64,000 bases of DNA from Entomortierella parvispora (GCA_963573315.1 OY752151.1:992001-1056000); one strand, 5' to 3'. Counted from the first letter of the stretch, positions 33,088 to 42,730 are shown. The notes: generated by a model from the letters alone, not told the origin. Translations and numbers: made by a program.

Positions 33088-35406
33088 ATGGATAGAGCCT
33101 CCGTTCCCCCAACTGGGTTCAGGGAAAAAGCCATTTGTCTTCCAGAAGTATTGGCCAGTGTTTTCTCGTGGCTGAGGGATGAGAGACACACCCTCCGGTC
33201 AGCCCGACTGGTATCCAAGCAATTCCTGGCCACGGCAAACCAATTCTTCAGAGTCCATCTCACCGCTGACTATGCCATTGAGCACAATTGCATCCAGGAG
33301 GCTGCAGCCATCATCGGAGGACTCACTCTCACGTTTCCAAGGATCATTGCCGAAGATCGCAATATCTTCAGAAGATACTTGGCATTCGAAGCGCAAGTCA
33401 ATGTTGTCACTCTTGACTTTTGTTCTTTGGTCGCTCAGAACTGTGTCCACCTGGAAACGATCAAGATTGTGCTGGAGGGGCCATACTCAGAAGAGATATC
33501 CCAATTACTCTCTTGTCTGTTCTCGCAAAATCCCGAGAGCGCAGCCATCTTTCGCGTCAAGTCACTCGAGTTTAGGTTTGGATTGGTATTTGTGGATTCT
33601 GTGATCCAAGATCTTCGAGACCACATCGTACCCGATAGCTGTAACGGCCTTTTGCCCGCCACGGATTATATCCCTGCCGAATCAGCCTTTTCTCGCCTTG
33701 AAAAACTGAGCCTGGCAAGGGGGTTCAGGATAGAGCTTCCATCAATGTACAGAATCCTCCAACTCAAGATTTGTCCCGAGGTTGCCGCAGCAACATCATT
33801 TCTCGGTCCTGTCTGCTGGAACCGAATGGAGAGGGCGGCGCGTCTCCCGACCGCATCTTTGACGGCGAAGCCTTCGAGGACACTCAAGACTTTTAAGATT
33901 TCAAGCACGCTTTTTGGTGTCAACGAACTCTATGCACTCCAGGACCAGGCGCCGGGATTGGAAGAGGTACACGCCATGTCAACCTGCAATACGGATGAAT
34001 CCATCACGAACGAGGTCGCATTTGCACGCGACTCTGCCATATCGCCTGGGACACTTCATCTGAAAAGATTATTCTTGTTCACGACGATGGACCGAGAGAC
34101 GAAACTGCTCCTGTGTCGACTCCTTGATACTTCCGTCCTCGAATCATACGCGTCAAACGCTATCTACCGTAAAAGAGCGGAAGGGCCACCTGCGGACAAT
34201 AATGCAGAAGGATTTGCTCAACCGGCCCAAAGCAACATCCTCAATGAGATTCTGGACGAGATGAGAGTGGACCCAATCTCAGGAGGAGGATTTTTTCGGG
34301 AGTTTGGCTTTAATTCCTATGGTCCTGGGGTAGAGCATGTCAATTGGTTCCAGAGGTTGAAGGATACGCGTCGCCTTCACCGACTGGAAAAACTTTCATT
34401 GCCGTTGAATGTCGATGGATTCTTGGACATGTTTGATACACCGGTATCCTTGGTTACTGATTATGAAAGCAGTATAGATCCAGCTGTTGCCGTAACCTCT
34501 GGCACCACGGTGACCGAGACCAGCACGAGTGTTGTTGAAGAGAAAGGACCAATGACACCGCAGTGGTCCATGTTGCCCTTCCCTGCATGTTCCAGTCTCC
34601 TGTCTTTTCGCATCGGTGGCGATAGTGGAGTTATAGGCAAGGAGAGTGGTCGGCGATTTGCCAATTACCTGGTTCGTAATTTACCACGACTCAAACATCT
34701 CAGCATTCTTCCAAGTAGTGGTTTTACAGATTATAGTTTTTTGGACATCATCGCACCACTAACAGTACAAACACTAGCCCCGTCGTCATCGTCACCGCCG
34801 TTACCATTGGCATCTCTATCTCAGAGAGACAGCGGCCCGGACGACGACAGCAAAAGGATGCCTAATCAGAAAGGGGACTACCACAGCGAATACAACCACT
34901 TGGGTCTCTATCGGTTGGAGTCTCTCACGATCTCGATCAACTTCGTGAATCGATCCGAGTTTTCGGAACTTCCTCGGAGTGAGCATGTGATGGAGCTCCT
35001 AAAGAGGAGAGAAGACATTTTGGCGCGACATCCCCAGTTCGGACCGGGCCGAGAAGAATATGACGTCTTTGAACTCATCGAGGAAGACCTTCAAATGGAA
35101 GTACAGAGGATGTTGCTAGAAACTCGAACGCCCCAATGTCATGAGGACCAGATAGAACGCTCTCTGGCTATCCTTGACCGATTTCAAAGGAAAAAGGGAG
35201 GGAGTTGGTTCAGTGATGATAAGCACGTCAAGAGAAACTATGCAAACCTAACCAAGGGCGTGGGTGAGGACGTCGCGGGGTTGAAGCAGATGACCGTCAG
35301 TGAAGCAGGGATGCCACAGGTGTATGCTGAGAAACTGAAAGCTCGTGTCGCGTCGCAGTTCCCAGAACTGGATTTCAAGATTTCGAGCTATGCTTACTGT
35401 TTGTAG
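33088..35406 (+). CDS. F-box protein, tandem paralogue 3
   Basis: Single exon, 772 residues. The promoter, F-box and first residues match paralogue 4 almost base for base. Residues about 75-110 are unique (AEDRNIFRRYLAFEAQ). The 33553-33710 block matches paralogue 4, and the C-terminal half matches paralogue 1 (SWFSDDKHVKRN). It is therefore a mosaic. F-box and Leu-rich layout are as in paralogue 1; the product is probably an SCF adaptor (inference from domain). Confidence 0.87.
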   Translation: MDRASVPPTGFREKAICLPEVLASVFSWLRDERHTLRSARLVSKQFLATANQFFRVHLTADYAIEHNCIQEAAAIIGGLTLTFPRIIAEDRNIFRRYLAFEAQVNVVTLDFCSLVAQNCVHLETIKIVLEGPYSEEISQLLSCLFSQNPESAAIFRVKSLEFRFGLVFVDSVIQDLRDHIVPDSCNGLLPATDYIPAESAFSRLEKLSLARGFRIELPSMYRILQLKICPEVAAATSFLGPVCWNRMERAARLPTASLTAKPSRTLKTFKISSTLFGVNELYALQDQAPGLEEVHAMSTCNTDESITNEVAFARDSAISPGTLHLKRLFLFTTMDRETKLLLCRLLDTSVLESYASNAIYRKRAEGPPADNNAEGFAQPAQSNILNEILDEMRVDPISGGGFFREFGFNSYGPGVEHVNWFQRLKDTRRLHRLEKLSLPLNVDGFLDMFDTPVSLVTDYESSIDPAVAVTSGTTVTETSTSVVEEKGPMTPQWSMLPFPACSSLLSFRIGGDSGVIGKESGRRFANYLVRNLPRLKHLSILPSSGFTDYSFLDIIAPLTVQTLAPSSSSPPLPLASLSQRDSGPDDDSKRMPNQKGDYHSEYNHLGLYRLESLTISINFVNRSEFSELPRSEHVMELLKRREDILARHPQFGPGREEYDVFELIEEDLQMEVQRMLLETRTPQCHEDQIERSLAILDRFQRKKGGSWFSDDKHVKRNYANLTKGVGEDVAGLKQMTVSEAGMPQVYAEKLKARVASQFPELDFKISSYAYCL

Positions 35407-35472
35407 AGGAGGAGAATGCAAGAAGGCTAGAATGCTGTCCCCCCCACCGATCGCCTGTCTTGTCTGTCCTGT

Positions 35473-35478
35473 AATAAA
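35473..35478 (+). terminator. Polyadenylation signal AATAAA, F-box paralogue 3
   Basis: Exact AATAAA 67 nt after the stop of paralogue 3. Confidence 0.5.
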
Positions 35479-35564
35479 GTTTGTCCATCGTGTCCTCGTA
35501 TGTTGCTTTCATTTTTCAACAGTGGTTATCTTCCCTTTGTGCACCAACCGTCTTCCCACGCGCC

Positions 35565-35772
35565 TCGCTCAAATTACAAAAGGGGGGCTGTTGGTTGCTC
35601 TCTTCAAAACAATCACCCCACTCTCCCATTTAGTTTTCTCAGTTCCATTCACAGTTCATTCTTCTACTCATTTCCGCTCATTGCCACTCATTTCCACTCG
35701 ACTCCACTCTTCCAGCACTTTATACTCTTGATATTCCTTAGTCTGAGAAAGACCCTACTCCTAAACAAGAAA
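35565..35772 (+). repeat. Duplicated upstream module, copy C (paralogue 4)
   Basis: The distal half resembles copy A (GGGGGGCTGTTGGTTGC and following); the proximal half (CACTTTATACTCTTGATATT onward) is nearly identical to copy B. Confidence 0.8.
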
Positions 35773-37986
35773 ATGGATAGAGCCTCCGTTCCCCCAACTG
35801 GGTTCAGGGAAAAAGCCATTTGTCTTCCAGAAGTATTGGCCAGTGTTTTCTCCTGGCTGAGGGACGAGAGGCACACCCTCCGGTCAGCCCGACTGGTATC
35901 CAAGCAGTTCCTGGCCACTGCAAACCAATTCTTCAGGATCCATCTCACTGCTGACTATGCCATTGAGCACAATTGCATCCAGGAGGCTGCAGCCATCATC
36001 GGTGGACTCGCTCTTACGTTTCCAAGGATCATTCCCAAAGAACTTGATATCCTCAACAGACACTTGGGACTGGAGCCGCAGGATAGTGTTGTCACTCTGG
36101 ACTTTTGTTCAATGGTTGCTCGGAACTGTGTCCATCTGGAAACGATCAAGATTGTGCTGGAGGGGCCATACTCAGAAGAGATATCCCAATTGCTCTCTTG
36201 TCTGTTCTCGCAAAATCCTGAGAGCGCAGCCGTCTTTCGCGTCAAGTCACTCGAGTTTAGGTTTGGATTGGTATTTGTGGATTCTGTGATCCAAGATCTT
36301 CGAGACCACATCGTACCCGATAGCTGTAACGGCCTTTTGCCCGCCACGGATTATATCCCTGCCGAATCAGCCTTTTCTCGCCTGGAAAAACTGAGTCTGG
36401 CAAAGGGGTTAGAGCTTTCATTAATGTACAGGATCCTTCGACTCAGGATTTGTCCTGAGGTTGCCGCAGCAACATTGTTTCTCGGTCCTGTTTTCTGGAA
36501 CCGAATGGAGAGGGCGGTGCGTCTCCCGACCGCATCTTTGACGGCGAAGCCTTCGAGGACACTCAAGACTTTTAAGATTTCAAGCACGCTTTGTAGTGTC
36601 AACGAGCTCTATGCACTCCAGGAACAGGCGCCGGGATTGGAAGAGGTACACGCCATGTCGACCTGCAATACGGATGAGTCCTTCACGAACGAGGTCGCCT
36701 TTGCACGCGACTCTACCAGATCACCTGGGACTCTTCATCTGAAAAGACTGTTCTTGTTCACGACGATGGACCGAAAGGCGAAACTGCTCCTGTGTCGACT
36801 CCTTGATATTTCCGTTCTCGAATCATTCGTCGCCAATTATATCATCGGTCACAGAGAGCAAGCGCCACCCGTGGGCAACAATGCAGAAGGGTTCCTTACT
36901 CAGCCGCTTTCAAGTAATACTCTCAATGAGATTCTGGATGAGATGACCGTGGATTCAATATCAGGAAGACAGCAGAGGGGATTCCTTAGGGAGTTTGGCT
37001 TTAGCTCCTATGATGGGGCGGTTGAACGTGTAGATTGGCTTCAAAGATTGAAGGATACTCCTCGACTTTATCGACTGGAAAACCTGTCTTTACCGTTGAA
37101 CCTCAGAGAATTCTTGCAGATGTTTGACAAGTCTGTTCCGTTGACTGTTGGCCGTGACAATAATTCTAGCTCAGCTCTCACTACGACGACCACCGCTGTT
37201 GCTACGGACATGGCCATTACTGTAGAAGGAAGGGTTTTAGGAGGGCTGCCGCAGCAGTCTATGCCTTTCCCTTCGTGCTCCAGTCTCTTGTCCATCCACA
37301 TTGGAGGCTCTGATCACAGGAATCAGGACGAAATGATCAGTCTACAATTTGCCGACTACTTGATTCGTTGTCTGCCGCGACTCGAGCACCTTGAAATTTC
37401 AAGGTGCAAATTTACAGACCTAATCTTTTTGAATGCCATTGCGCCGCCAGCACTACGACCGCCGGGTCCGTCATCGTCGTCATCATCATTACCATCGCCA
37501 CTATCATCATTGTCTCACACTAGTGGCAAGAGCGTATTCAGCCAGGAGGGACATTGTAGCAACAGCAACACAGGCCTCTATCGATTGGAGTCGCTCACGA
37601 TCTCTTTCGAGTTCATGAGAGATGACCTTTTCGCACGTGATCTTGAAGAAAGTAGCGAGTTTGACCTTAACTGGGAGTCTCAACCAGTTCAAGTTCACGA
37701 GGATCGAGTGGAGCAGTTCCTGGCTGTCCTTGATCGATTCCAAAGGAAAAAAAGAGAGAATTGGTTCATAAATGATGAACACCTTAAGAGCGACTCTGCT
37801 GACCCGGGTGCAGGAGTGGGTGTGGACGTTGCGGGGCTGAAGAGAGTCACTATCCATCAGACAGGGATGCCTGAAGTGTACGTTGAGAGACTGAAAGCTA
37901 GTGTCGCGTCACAGTTCCCAGAGTTGGATTTCAAGATGTCAAGCCGTATAGATTATTTAGTTACATCGTCTACTACGCAGTTTTAG
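35773..37986 (+). CDS. F-box protein, tandem paralogue 4
   Basis: Single exon, 737 residues. The F-box is as in paralogues 2 and 3. Sequence 35993-36191 is identical to paralogue 2 (199 nt) and then switches to the paralogue 3 version at about 36225-36245. The C-terminal third is more diverged and shorter: the segment of about 35 residues that in the other copies follows SEFxxLP is missing, and the end has an extra VTSSTTQF. A Thr-rich stretch (ALTTTTTAVATD) replaces the linker of the others. Domain-based role as for the other copies; substrate unknown. Confidence 0.87.
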   Translation: MDRASVPPTGFREKAICLPEVLASVFSWLRDERHTLRSARLVSKQFLATANQFFRIHLTADYAIEHNCIQEAAAIIGGLALTFPRIIPKELDILNRHLGLEPQDSVVTLDFCSMVARNCVHLETIKIVLEGPYSEEISQLLSCLFSQNPESAAVFRVKSLEFRFGLVFVDSVIQDLRDHIVPDSCNGLLPATDYIPAESAFSRLEKLSLAKGLELSLMYRILRLRICPEVAAATLFLGPVFWNRMERAVRLPTASLTAKPSRTLKTFKISSTLCSVNELYALQEQAPGLEEVHAMSTCNTDESFTNEVAFARDSTRSPGTLHLKRLFLFTTMDRKAKLLLCRLLDISVLESFVANYIIGHREQAPPVGNNAEGFLTQPLSSNTLNEILDEMTVDSISGRQQRGFLREFGFSSYDGAVERVDWLQRLKDTPRLYRLENLSLPLNLREFLQMFDKSVPLTVGRDNNSSSALTTTTTAVATDMAITVEGRVLGGLPQQSMPFPSCSSLLSIHIGGSDHRNQDEMISLQFADYLIRCLPRLEHLEISRCKFTDLIFLNAIAPPALRPPGPSSSSSSLPSPLSSLSHTSGKSVFSQEGHCSNSNTGLYRLESLTISFEFMRDDLFARDLEESSEFDLNWESQPVQVHEDRVEQFLAVLDRFQRKKRENWFINDEHLKSDSADPGAGVGVDVAGLKRVTIHQTGMPEVYVERLKASVASQFPELDFKMSSRIDYLVTSSTTQF

Positions 37987-38224
37987 TCCGTTCGATCGCC
38001 TGTTACCTGGAGTTCAATTGCCAGCCTCGCAACTGTTGCCAACACTACAAAAAATCGTAACATTCGAGTTCGTTTTTTTTTTTTTTTCTGTTGCCACCAA
38101 ATTTCAATTTTGTGCGTCTCAAAATTATTTCGATCCCACCCTGGTCTGTCTCACCCTTGGCACTTTCTCGGCATTGTGAGCTTGCATCTCCTGCTTCTTT
38201 GCTAATCACTCACCATACCCAACC

Positions 38225-39532
38225 ATGTCAAAGAATCCAAAAGCTTTACCCACAGTCCACGCTCGTTTGGATAGATCAACTCGTGCATCCAATTCTCCTC
38301 TCACTCCTGCTCTCTCTGAAGAACCAAGAAAGAAACGTCGCGTCGCTTCTGGCTCACATATTTCGCAACGTTCTCGCGATGAACAGGAACATAAAGTCGA
38401 GCCTAGCAACGTAGAGAACAGTGACAACGACAAGAATGATGGAAATCATCATGATGTTGTTAGTGGTGAAACCACAGAGGAAGAATGGCCCGATCAAGGC
38501 AGCAGCTCCGGTCCGAGAGAATTCCCAGGCGACGATGGCCTATTTACCACCATTAACAGAGCGGATCAACTTGGTTCTCAGAATGGAGACGGTCCGAGTT
38601 CTTACACCAATCTTGATGTCCCACCCGAGATTACGGAAATCGTCTTGAACTTTAGGAAAGGTCGCCCACCCTGTGTTGCAACAGCTAGCCAACTAGAAAA
38701 GTCAAAGCATCTGAGGCAAATCAAGGATTGGTCGTCAGTACTTGTCCAGTACAGACGAGGGGATGGCTTTCATGTATTCCTTGGTCATGTCAAGAGTAAA
38801 ATCACCGACTTGAAAAGGAAGAGTGGTAAAGACAAAGACCTCCAGTGGTTCGATACCGAGACTCCCTATATCCAACCCACCCACTCTACCAGGCAAACAA
38901 AGTATTCGGCACTGACGCCCGAGAATTTTGAAATCAAGATTGCGCGTGCATACCATGCAGAATTGTTACGAGAGAAAGCTTCGGAAAGGAGGTTCAGCAT
39001 CCAGGTTCATGTTTATGTTTACTTGAAACACGGGAGTGAAGGAAATAGGACACTCAAACCACCGTCTCGGATAGGCATCGAGGGACCAAATCGGAAGATT
39101 AGCGAGGCCAGAGCAGAAGAGAGACATCAATTAGGCGACATTAGCCAAGCAATGTATTCTCGACAATTAGCTTCGTCGTCGGAAACCAACTTTGACCGAC
39201 CAATTCCTCCTCCTCCTCCTCTTCCTCTTCCTCCACCGACCAACCCCTTGTACAGGCAACCGAGCCACCTTGAAAGTAGAACGGCGGCTCCTGAACAACA
39301 GGGACCAGCGACTAATCGTGAAAGCGGGGACATTGTTCAAGTAAAAGTCCGAATGGCCGACTGGGTGACAGTTGAGATTGACCTCACCGAGATTCGCAGA
39401 GCTCTTGGGCTCGATCTCTCTAGAATGGGCGGAACGACACGAGATTCAACACCACCACCACCAGTCCCTGAACCTGCTGTAGATATGCTTGCTAAAGTCA
39501 TTAGGATGATCTCGCATCAATCGCAGTTGTAA
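38225..39532 (+). CDS. Orphan protein, 435 aa, unknown function
   Basis: Single exon starting in a fair context (AACCATGTC). Not recognised. The first 150 residues are charged and disordered with a nuclear-signal-like RKKRR. Residues about 140-290 look folded: YTNLDVPPEITEIVLNF, RQIKDWSSVLVQYRRGDGF, FEIKIARAYHAELLREKASE, FSIQVHVYVYL. A proline run (PIPPPPPLPLPPP) separates this from a C-terminal block DIVQVKVRMADWVTVEIDL. It lies between the F-box array and an unrelated F-box gene. No transposase or nuclease motif was seen. It may be lineage-specific. Confidence 0.72.
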   Translation: MSKNPKALPTVHARLDRSTRASNSPLTPALSEEPRKKRRVASGSHISQRSRDEQEHKVEPSNVENSDNDKNDGNHHDVVSGETTEEEWPDQGSSSGPREFPGDDGLFTTINRADQLGSQNGDGPSSYTNLDVPPEITEIVLNFRKGRPPCVATASQLEKSKHLRQIKDWSSVLVQYRRGDGFHVFLGHVKSKITDLKRKSGKDKDLQWFDTETPYIQPTHSTRQTKYSALTPENFEIKIARAYHAELLREKASERRFSIQVHVYVYLKHGSEGNRTLKPPSRIGIEGPNRKISEARAEERHQLGDISQAMYSRQLASSSETNFDRPIPPPPPLPLPPPTNPLYRQPSHLESRTAAPEQQGPATNRESGDIVQVKVRMADWVTVEIDLTEIRRALGLDLSRMGGTTRDSTPPPPVPEPAVDMLAKVIRMISHQSQL

Positions 39533-39558
39533 GGACACGACGTGTTTATAGGATCGAC

Positions 39559-39564
39559 AATAAA
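39559..39564 (+). terminator. Polyadenylation signal AATAAA of the orphan gene
   Basis: AATAAA 27 nt after the stop. Confidence 0.5.
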
Positions 39565-39592
39565 ACAAAACAAAGGAGACAAGGGGAGGATC

Positions 39593-39618
39593 TTTTTTTT
39601 TTTTTTTTTTTTTTTTTT
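39593..39618 (+). repeat. Homopolymer T26
   Basis: Twenty-six T residues between two convergent stop codons (39532 and 39630). Confidence 0.95.
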
Positions 39619-39629
39619 CAATTCATTTC

Positions 39630-41306
39630 TCACTCATCAGGAATCGATAGTTCATTCTTGACTCCATGGGTTTTAAAAATCTCCCATGCTTTTCTCGAAT
39701 CCAAAAAAGGTGAGGCGTTCGAGTGGGTCGTATCCAGGACATCAATTCTCTCCAAACGAGGCCAGTGTTTAACCATCCACAGAGCCTCGTCCACGCACAG
39801 ATATTGACCCGAACGACCAAACTGGATCTCCCTCATTCGCGTCAATGTTTTGAGTCGATCAAGACCGTTCCGTAGTCGGAATGGTTGACTCCTATAATTT
39901 TCGCCTCCGATATAGTGTCCTCTATACATAGCATTTCCTGGACTTCCCACCACCAGCGTCTCCAGTCGCGTCAACGTCGCCAGGCGATCCAAAAGAATTG
40001 TCGAACGGGATTTCGGGGTAGAAGAAGCAGAGGAAGAAGAAGCAGAGGAAGAAGAAGCAGAGGAAGAAGAGGAAGAGCTGGGCTGAGCTCGACGCGACGA
40101 CCGGGAGCTGCAAGCTTTCAAAGACAGTCCTAGTTCAAGGGTGACCAAGTCCTTACATGCCCACGGCCGAGGATCCTTCTCCACCTCATCATCCAGCAAG
40201 TTTGCAGACGCATGAAGGGCCTTCAAGTTTTTGAGCGAACAGAGGAAATCCTGGACCGTTCTCGAGTACACTTGAGACACATTCTTCACTGACAACCGTT
40301 TCAACGTCTCGCGATGGAGACTCGGTTCATCCAAAGGCACCACTCTCCTACGCAGCTTTGTCACTCTGTACAATAACGCGGTTGTGGCATCTGGTCCAAA
40401 TCCTGTCCTGTTCATATTCAGGGACCAGAGACCGCACTGCAGTGATCCAAGGATCATGGCTATTTCATAATCCTGTGTCCGTCGAAGGCTGAGATCCAGA
40501 CTGGTCAGCGATCGCCAATGACCCAGAGACAGGCCCATAGCAAACTGTGCTAAAGGCTTTTCCTCCTCTGCCGTCCCCACTGTTGGTGAATTATTCCGCC
40601 ATCGGAGCGACCGCAGTTCTTGACAGGCCTCAATCCACAAGTACTCTGTATGTAAAGCCAAGGTCGTCTTGTTGCCCAGCAAGACCAGATGTTGGATCCT
40701 GTTGCCATCCAGTCGTATCCGACAGTCGGCCTTATCCATACCTTCGAATGTACAACTTTCAATCGAGAGCGAGTCTAGCCTTTTCACAAGCTCCCAGGCC
40801 GCGTCAGTCCATAGGTTCAACTCGATGTTTGAACCTATCAATGACAGCCGCGTTAGTCTTCCACCTCCACCAAGGCCAAAATCGTGAGGATGACTGAAAA
40901 TCTGGTGAAAGGGCAGTTCTGTGAGAATCATGGATCGAAGCCGATCAAGGTGCCGCCTCACGAAGGCCAGGACAGGATCCCACGAAAAGGAAACTAAAAG
41001 GAATCCATGTCTGTCGATGCAGAGGCTATGGAGGACCGGCAGGCCGAGTCCCTGGTGCTCCTCCAGAGACAAAAAGTCCTTGTGGGTGCTTAATTGTCGA
41101 ATCACGGGGATATACCTGTTCCATGCCGCAGCTAGTTGGGGATCCATCATGTCCATGTCCTGCGGCAGCCGAAAGTCGCGCCAGAGCAAAGGGGAAAAGA
41201 TTTGGTGCCACTCCCGGGAGACAAGGGCACACTGGGCCAAAGTGTGCGGGGATAGGAACAAGGCCACCATTTCGGCAATCTCAAGGATATTGAAAAAATG
41301 AACCAT
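39630..41306 (-). CDS. F-box/LRR-like protein, single copy
   Basis: Single exon, 558 residues from MVHFFNILEIAEMVALFLSP at 41306; a longer frame to 41459 is probably leader. Residues 1-45 are a fungal-style F-box: ILEIAEMVALFLSPHTLAQCALVSREWHQIFSPLLWRD (quoted in part: LAQCALVSREWHQIFSPLLW). The rest shows repeated Leu-rich strands (LTRLSLIGSNIEL, LDSLSIESCTFEG, LTSLDLSLRR, LKALHASANLL, LARLxxLVVG-like) typical of the Mortierella-type F-box/LRR families. A Ser/Ala linker around residue 415 comes from a 15-nt DNA repeat. It shares no close similarity with the tandem F-box array nearby, so it is a separate family. SCF role inferred from the domain. Confidence 0.85.
   Translation of the reverse strand: MVHFFNILEIAEMVALFLSPHTLAQCALVSREWHQIFSPLLWRDFRLPQDMDMMDPQLAAAWNRYIPVIRQLSTHKDFLSLEEHQGLGLPVLHSLCIDRHGFLLVSFSWDPVLAFVRRHLDRLRSMILTELPFHQIFSHPHDFGLGGGGRLTRLSLIGSNIELNLWTDAAWELVKRLDSLSIESCTFEGMDKADCRIRLDGNRIQHLVLLGNKTTLALHTEYLWIEACQELRSLRWRNNSPTVGTAEEEKPLAQFAMGLSLGHWRSLTSLDLSLRRTQDYEIAMILGSLQCGLWSLNMNRTGFGPDATTALLYRVTKLRRRVVPLDEPSLHRETLKRLSVKNVSQVYSRTVQDFLCSLKNLKALHASANLLDDEVEKDPRPWACKDLVTLELGLSLKACSSRSSRRAQPSSSSSSSASSSSASSSSASSTPKSRSTILLDRLATLTRLETLVVGSPGNAMYRGHYIGGENYRSQPFRLRNGLDRLKTLTRMREIQFGRSGQYLCVDEALWMVKHWPRLERIDVLDTTHSNASPFLDSRKAWEIFKTHGVKNELSIPDE
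40018..40075 (+). repeat. 15-nt tandem repeat (GAAGAAGCAGAGGAA) in F-box gene
   Basis: About three and a half copies of GAAGAAGCAGAGGAA encode the repeated Ser/Ala linker on the minus strand. Confidence 0.85.
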
Positions 41307-41617
41307 CTTGAGGTGACCAGGAAATGTGGGAGGAGGGCAAAAGTGAATAAGAAAAGAAAATAAACCAGGGGAAAAATATACTTGCTCAGATGTGGCAGTG
41401 CAAGACCCGCCCACCCAGCAATGGTGCATCCTGTTGAGTACCTCCCGCTCCCAGGCCAAAGCTGAAACCAGATTCGATTGATTTTTATTCGGTATTCGGC
41501 GTCACCAGTCTGGCGCCAAGCGAATTGGGGTTATTTACAAGAGGAAAAAAAAAGATGTGGACTACCTCGAAGGAAGGATCTGCCGCTATCCTGTTGCCAA
41601 GACGGTCCAGTTCGTAT

Positions 41618-42418
41618 TTACTCGTACGCATGGTACCATGAGCTCTCCAAGACTTCTTCCTTGATGGCATCAATCTTGAACCAAAGGTAGTCGTGGTTAC
41701 CTCTCCATTTGTAGATAAAGTAAAGGACCTGGGGTCCCGCATTGGCGTTCAAAGATCCAGAGGGCATCATGGTCGTGCTCACGTCATCCAATCCAGCGCC
41801 TGTTGCATTCGCCAATCTAGCCGCTCCTGTACCACCGATCACAGGCCCAGGCATCATCGACGCCTGAAACGACTCATCATCCATAGTTTGCTTGATCTCG
41901 TCCGGTTGTCCCATCGTCGACAAGATGTTGGCGGCAGGCACACCTGGCTTTCCAAAGTATTCTCCAAGTTTCTAATACAATATACATCATAACAACGTCA
42001 TTAGGGTCATTGCGAGTCGCACCAAGGGCAAGAAGATAACGTAGGGCAGCAGAGTATCGGCATTTAGTTCTTGCATGATGCGGCATGATCTCGTCATAAT
42101 AAAATGTGGTTTTTTTCTCTTTTCTTTTTTGGCAGCACAGCGTGTGAAAAAAAGGGGATCGGAGAAAGGTGGCCAACAACGCGTTTTACTGCAAACGAGA
42201 GAAGAGGAAAAGGAGGAGACAGGGAGAGAAGGGAAGACTGGGAAAGAGACGCCTAGGCTCGGGAGAGAGAGAGTCTTTACCTGGAGGGCTTGGTGCTTCT
42301 CGCCGTTGAAGTTGTCGACGGCAGGGTTTTGGTCGCCACCGTCCCAGTGACCCTTGATCCGACGGAGGTTCTGAAGGGACTGGCCCAAAGCCTGGTACTC
42401 GGCAGTGACGGAAGCCAT
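41618..42418 (-). CDS. Small conserved fungal protein, unknown function (163 aa)
   Basis: Two exons, 42418-42281 and 41971-41618, joined in phase 0 across a 309-nt intron (CAG|GTAAAG ... TATTAG). The N-terminal half reads LRRIKGHWDGGDQNPAVDNF, then GEKHQALQKLGEYFGKPG over the splice, followed by a Gly/Ala linker. The C-terminus is YKWRGNHDYLWFKID and ends WYHAYE. The two conserved-looking blocks suggest a compact folded protein. I recall no assigned function and propose none. No signal peptide or membrane span. Confidence 0.8.
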
Positions 42419-42730
42419 GGTGTTGAGGTGAAAGTTAGAGACGGGGGTAGAGGAAGAGGAGATGGCGGGAAAAGGGGAGAGAAATATGAGGAAGAGAGCG
42501 AAAAAGAGAAAAAGCTGTAGAGGCGCCGTGATGGAGAGAGTGTTTGCAGGGAATGGAATGGGAGAAAAGAATTCATTAGTGCATGGTCGGTCCTTGGCCA
42601 GCCACAGTCATTGAGTCGGACCCTTAATTACAATCTTTCCTTCTTCTTGGGCGAAGTCGCAGAGGGGACCAAAAAAAAAAAAAAGACAAAAAACCATTCT
42701 CTTTATTTCTTCTTTTCAAAGACTTGTCCT
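42419..42730. other. Intergenic region between small conserved protein and RalGAP
   Basis: CT-rich leader of the upstream-facing small gene and the 3' end of the RalGAP gene, with TTTATT (minus-strand AATAAA) at 42702. No gene. Confidence 0.5.
42702..42707 (-). terminator. Polyadenylation signal of RalGAP-like gene
   Basis: AATAAA on the minus strand, 24 nt beyond the stop. Confidence 0.45.

Noticed and set aside
42075-42350. Charged ORF within the intron of the small conserved gene
   Set aside because: GA-rich intron sequence; the flanking exons splice in phase without it.
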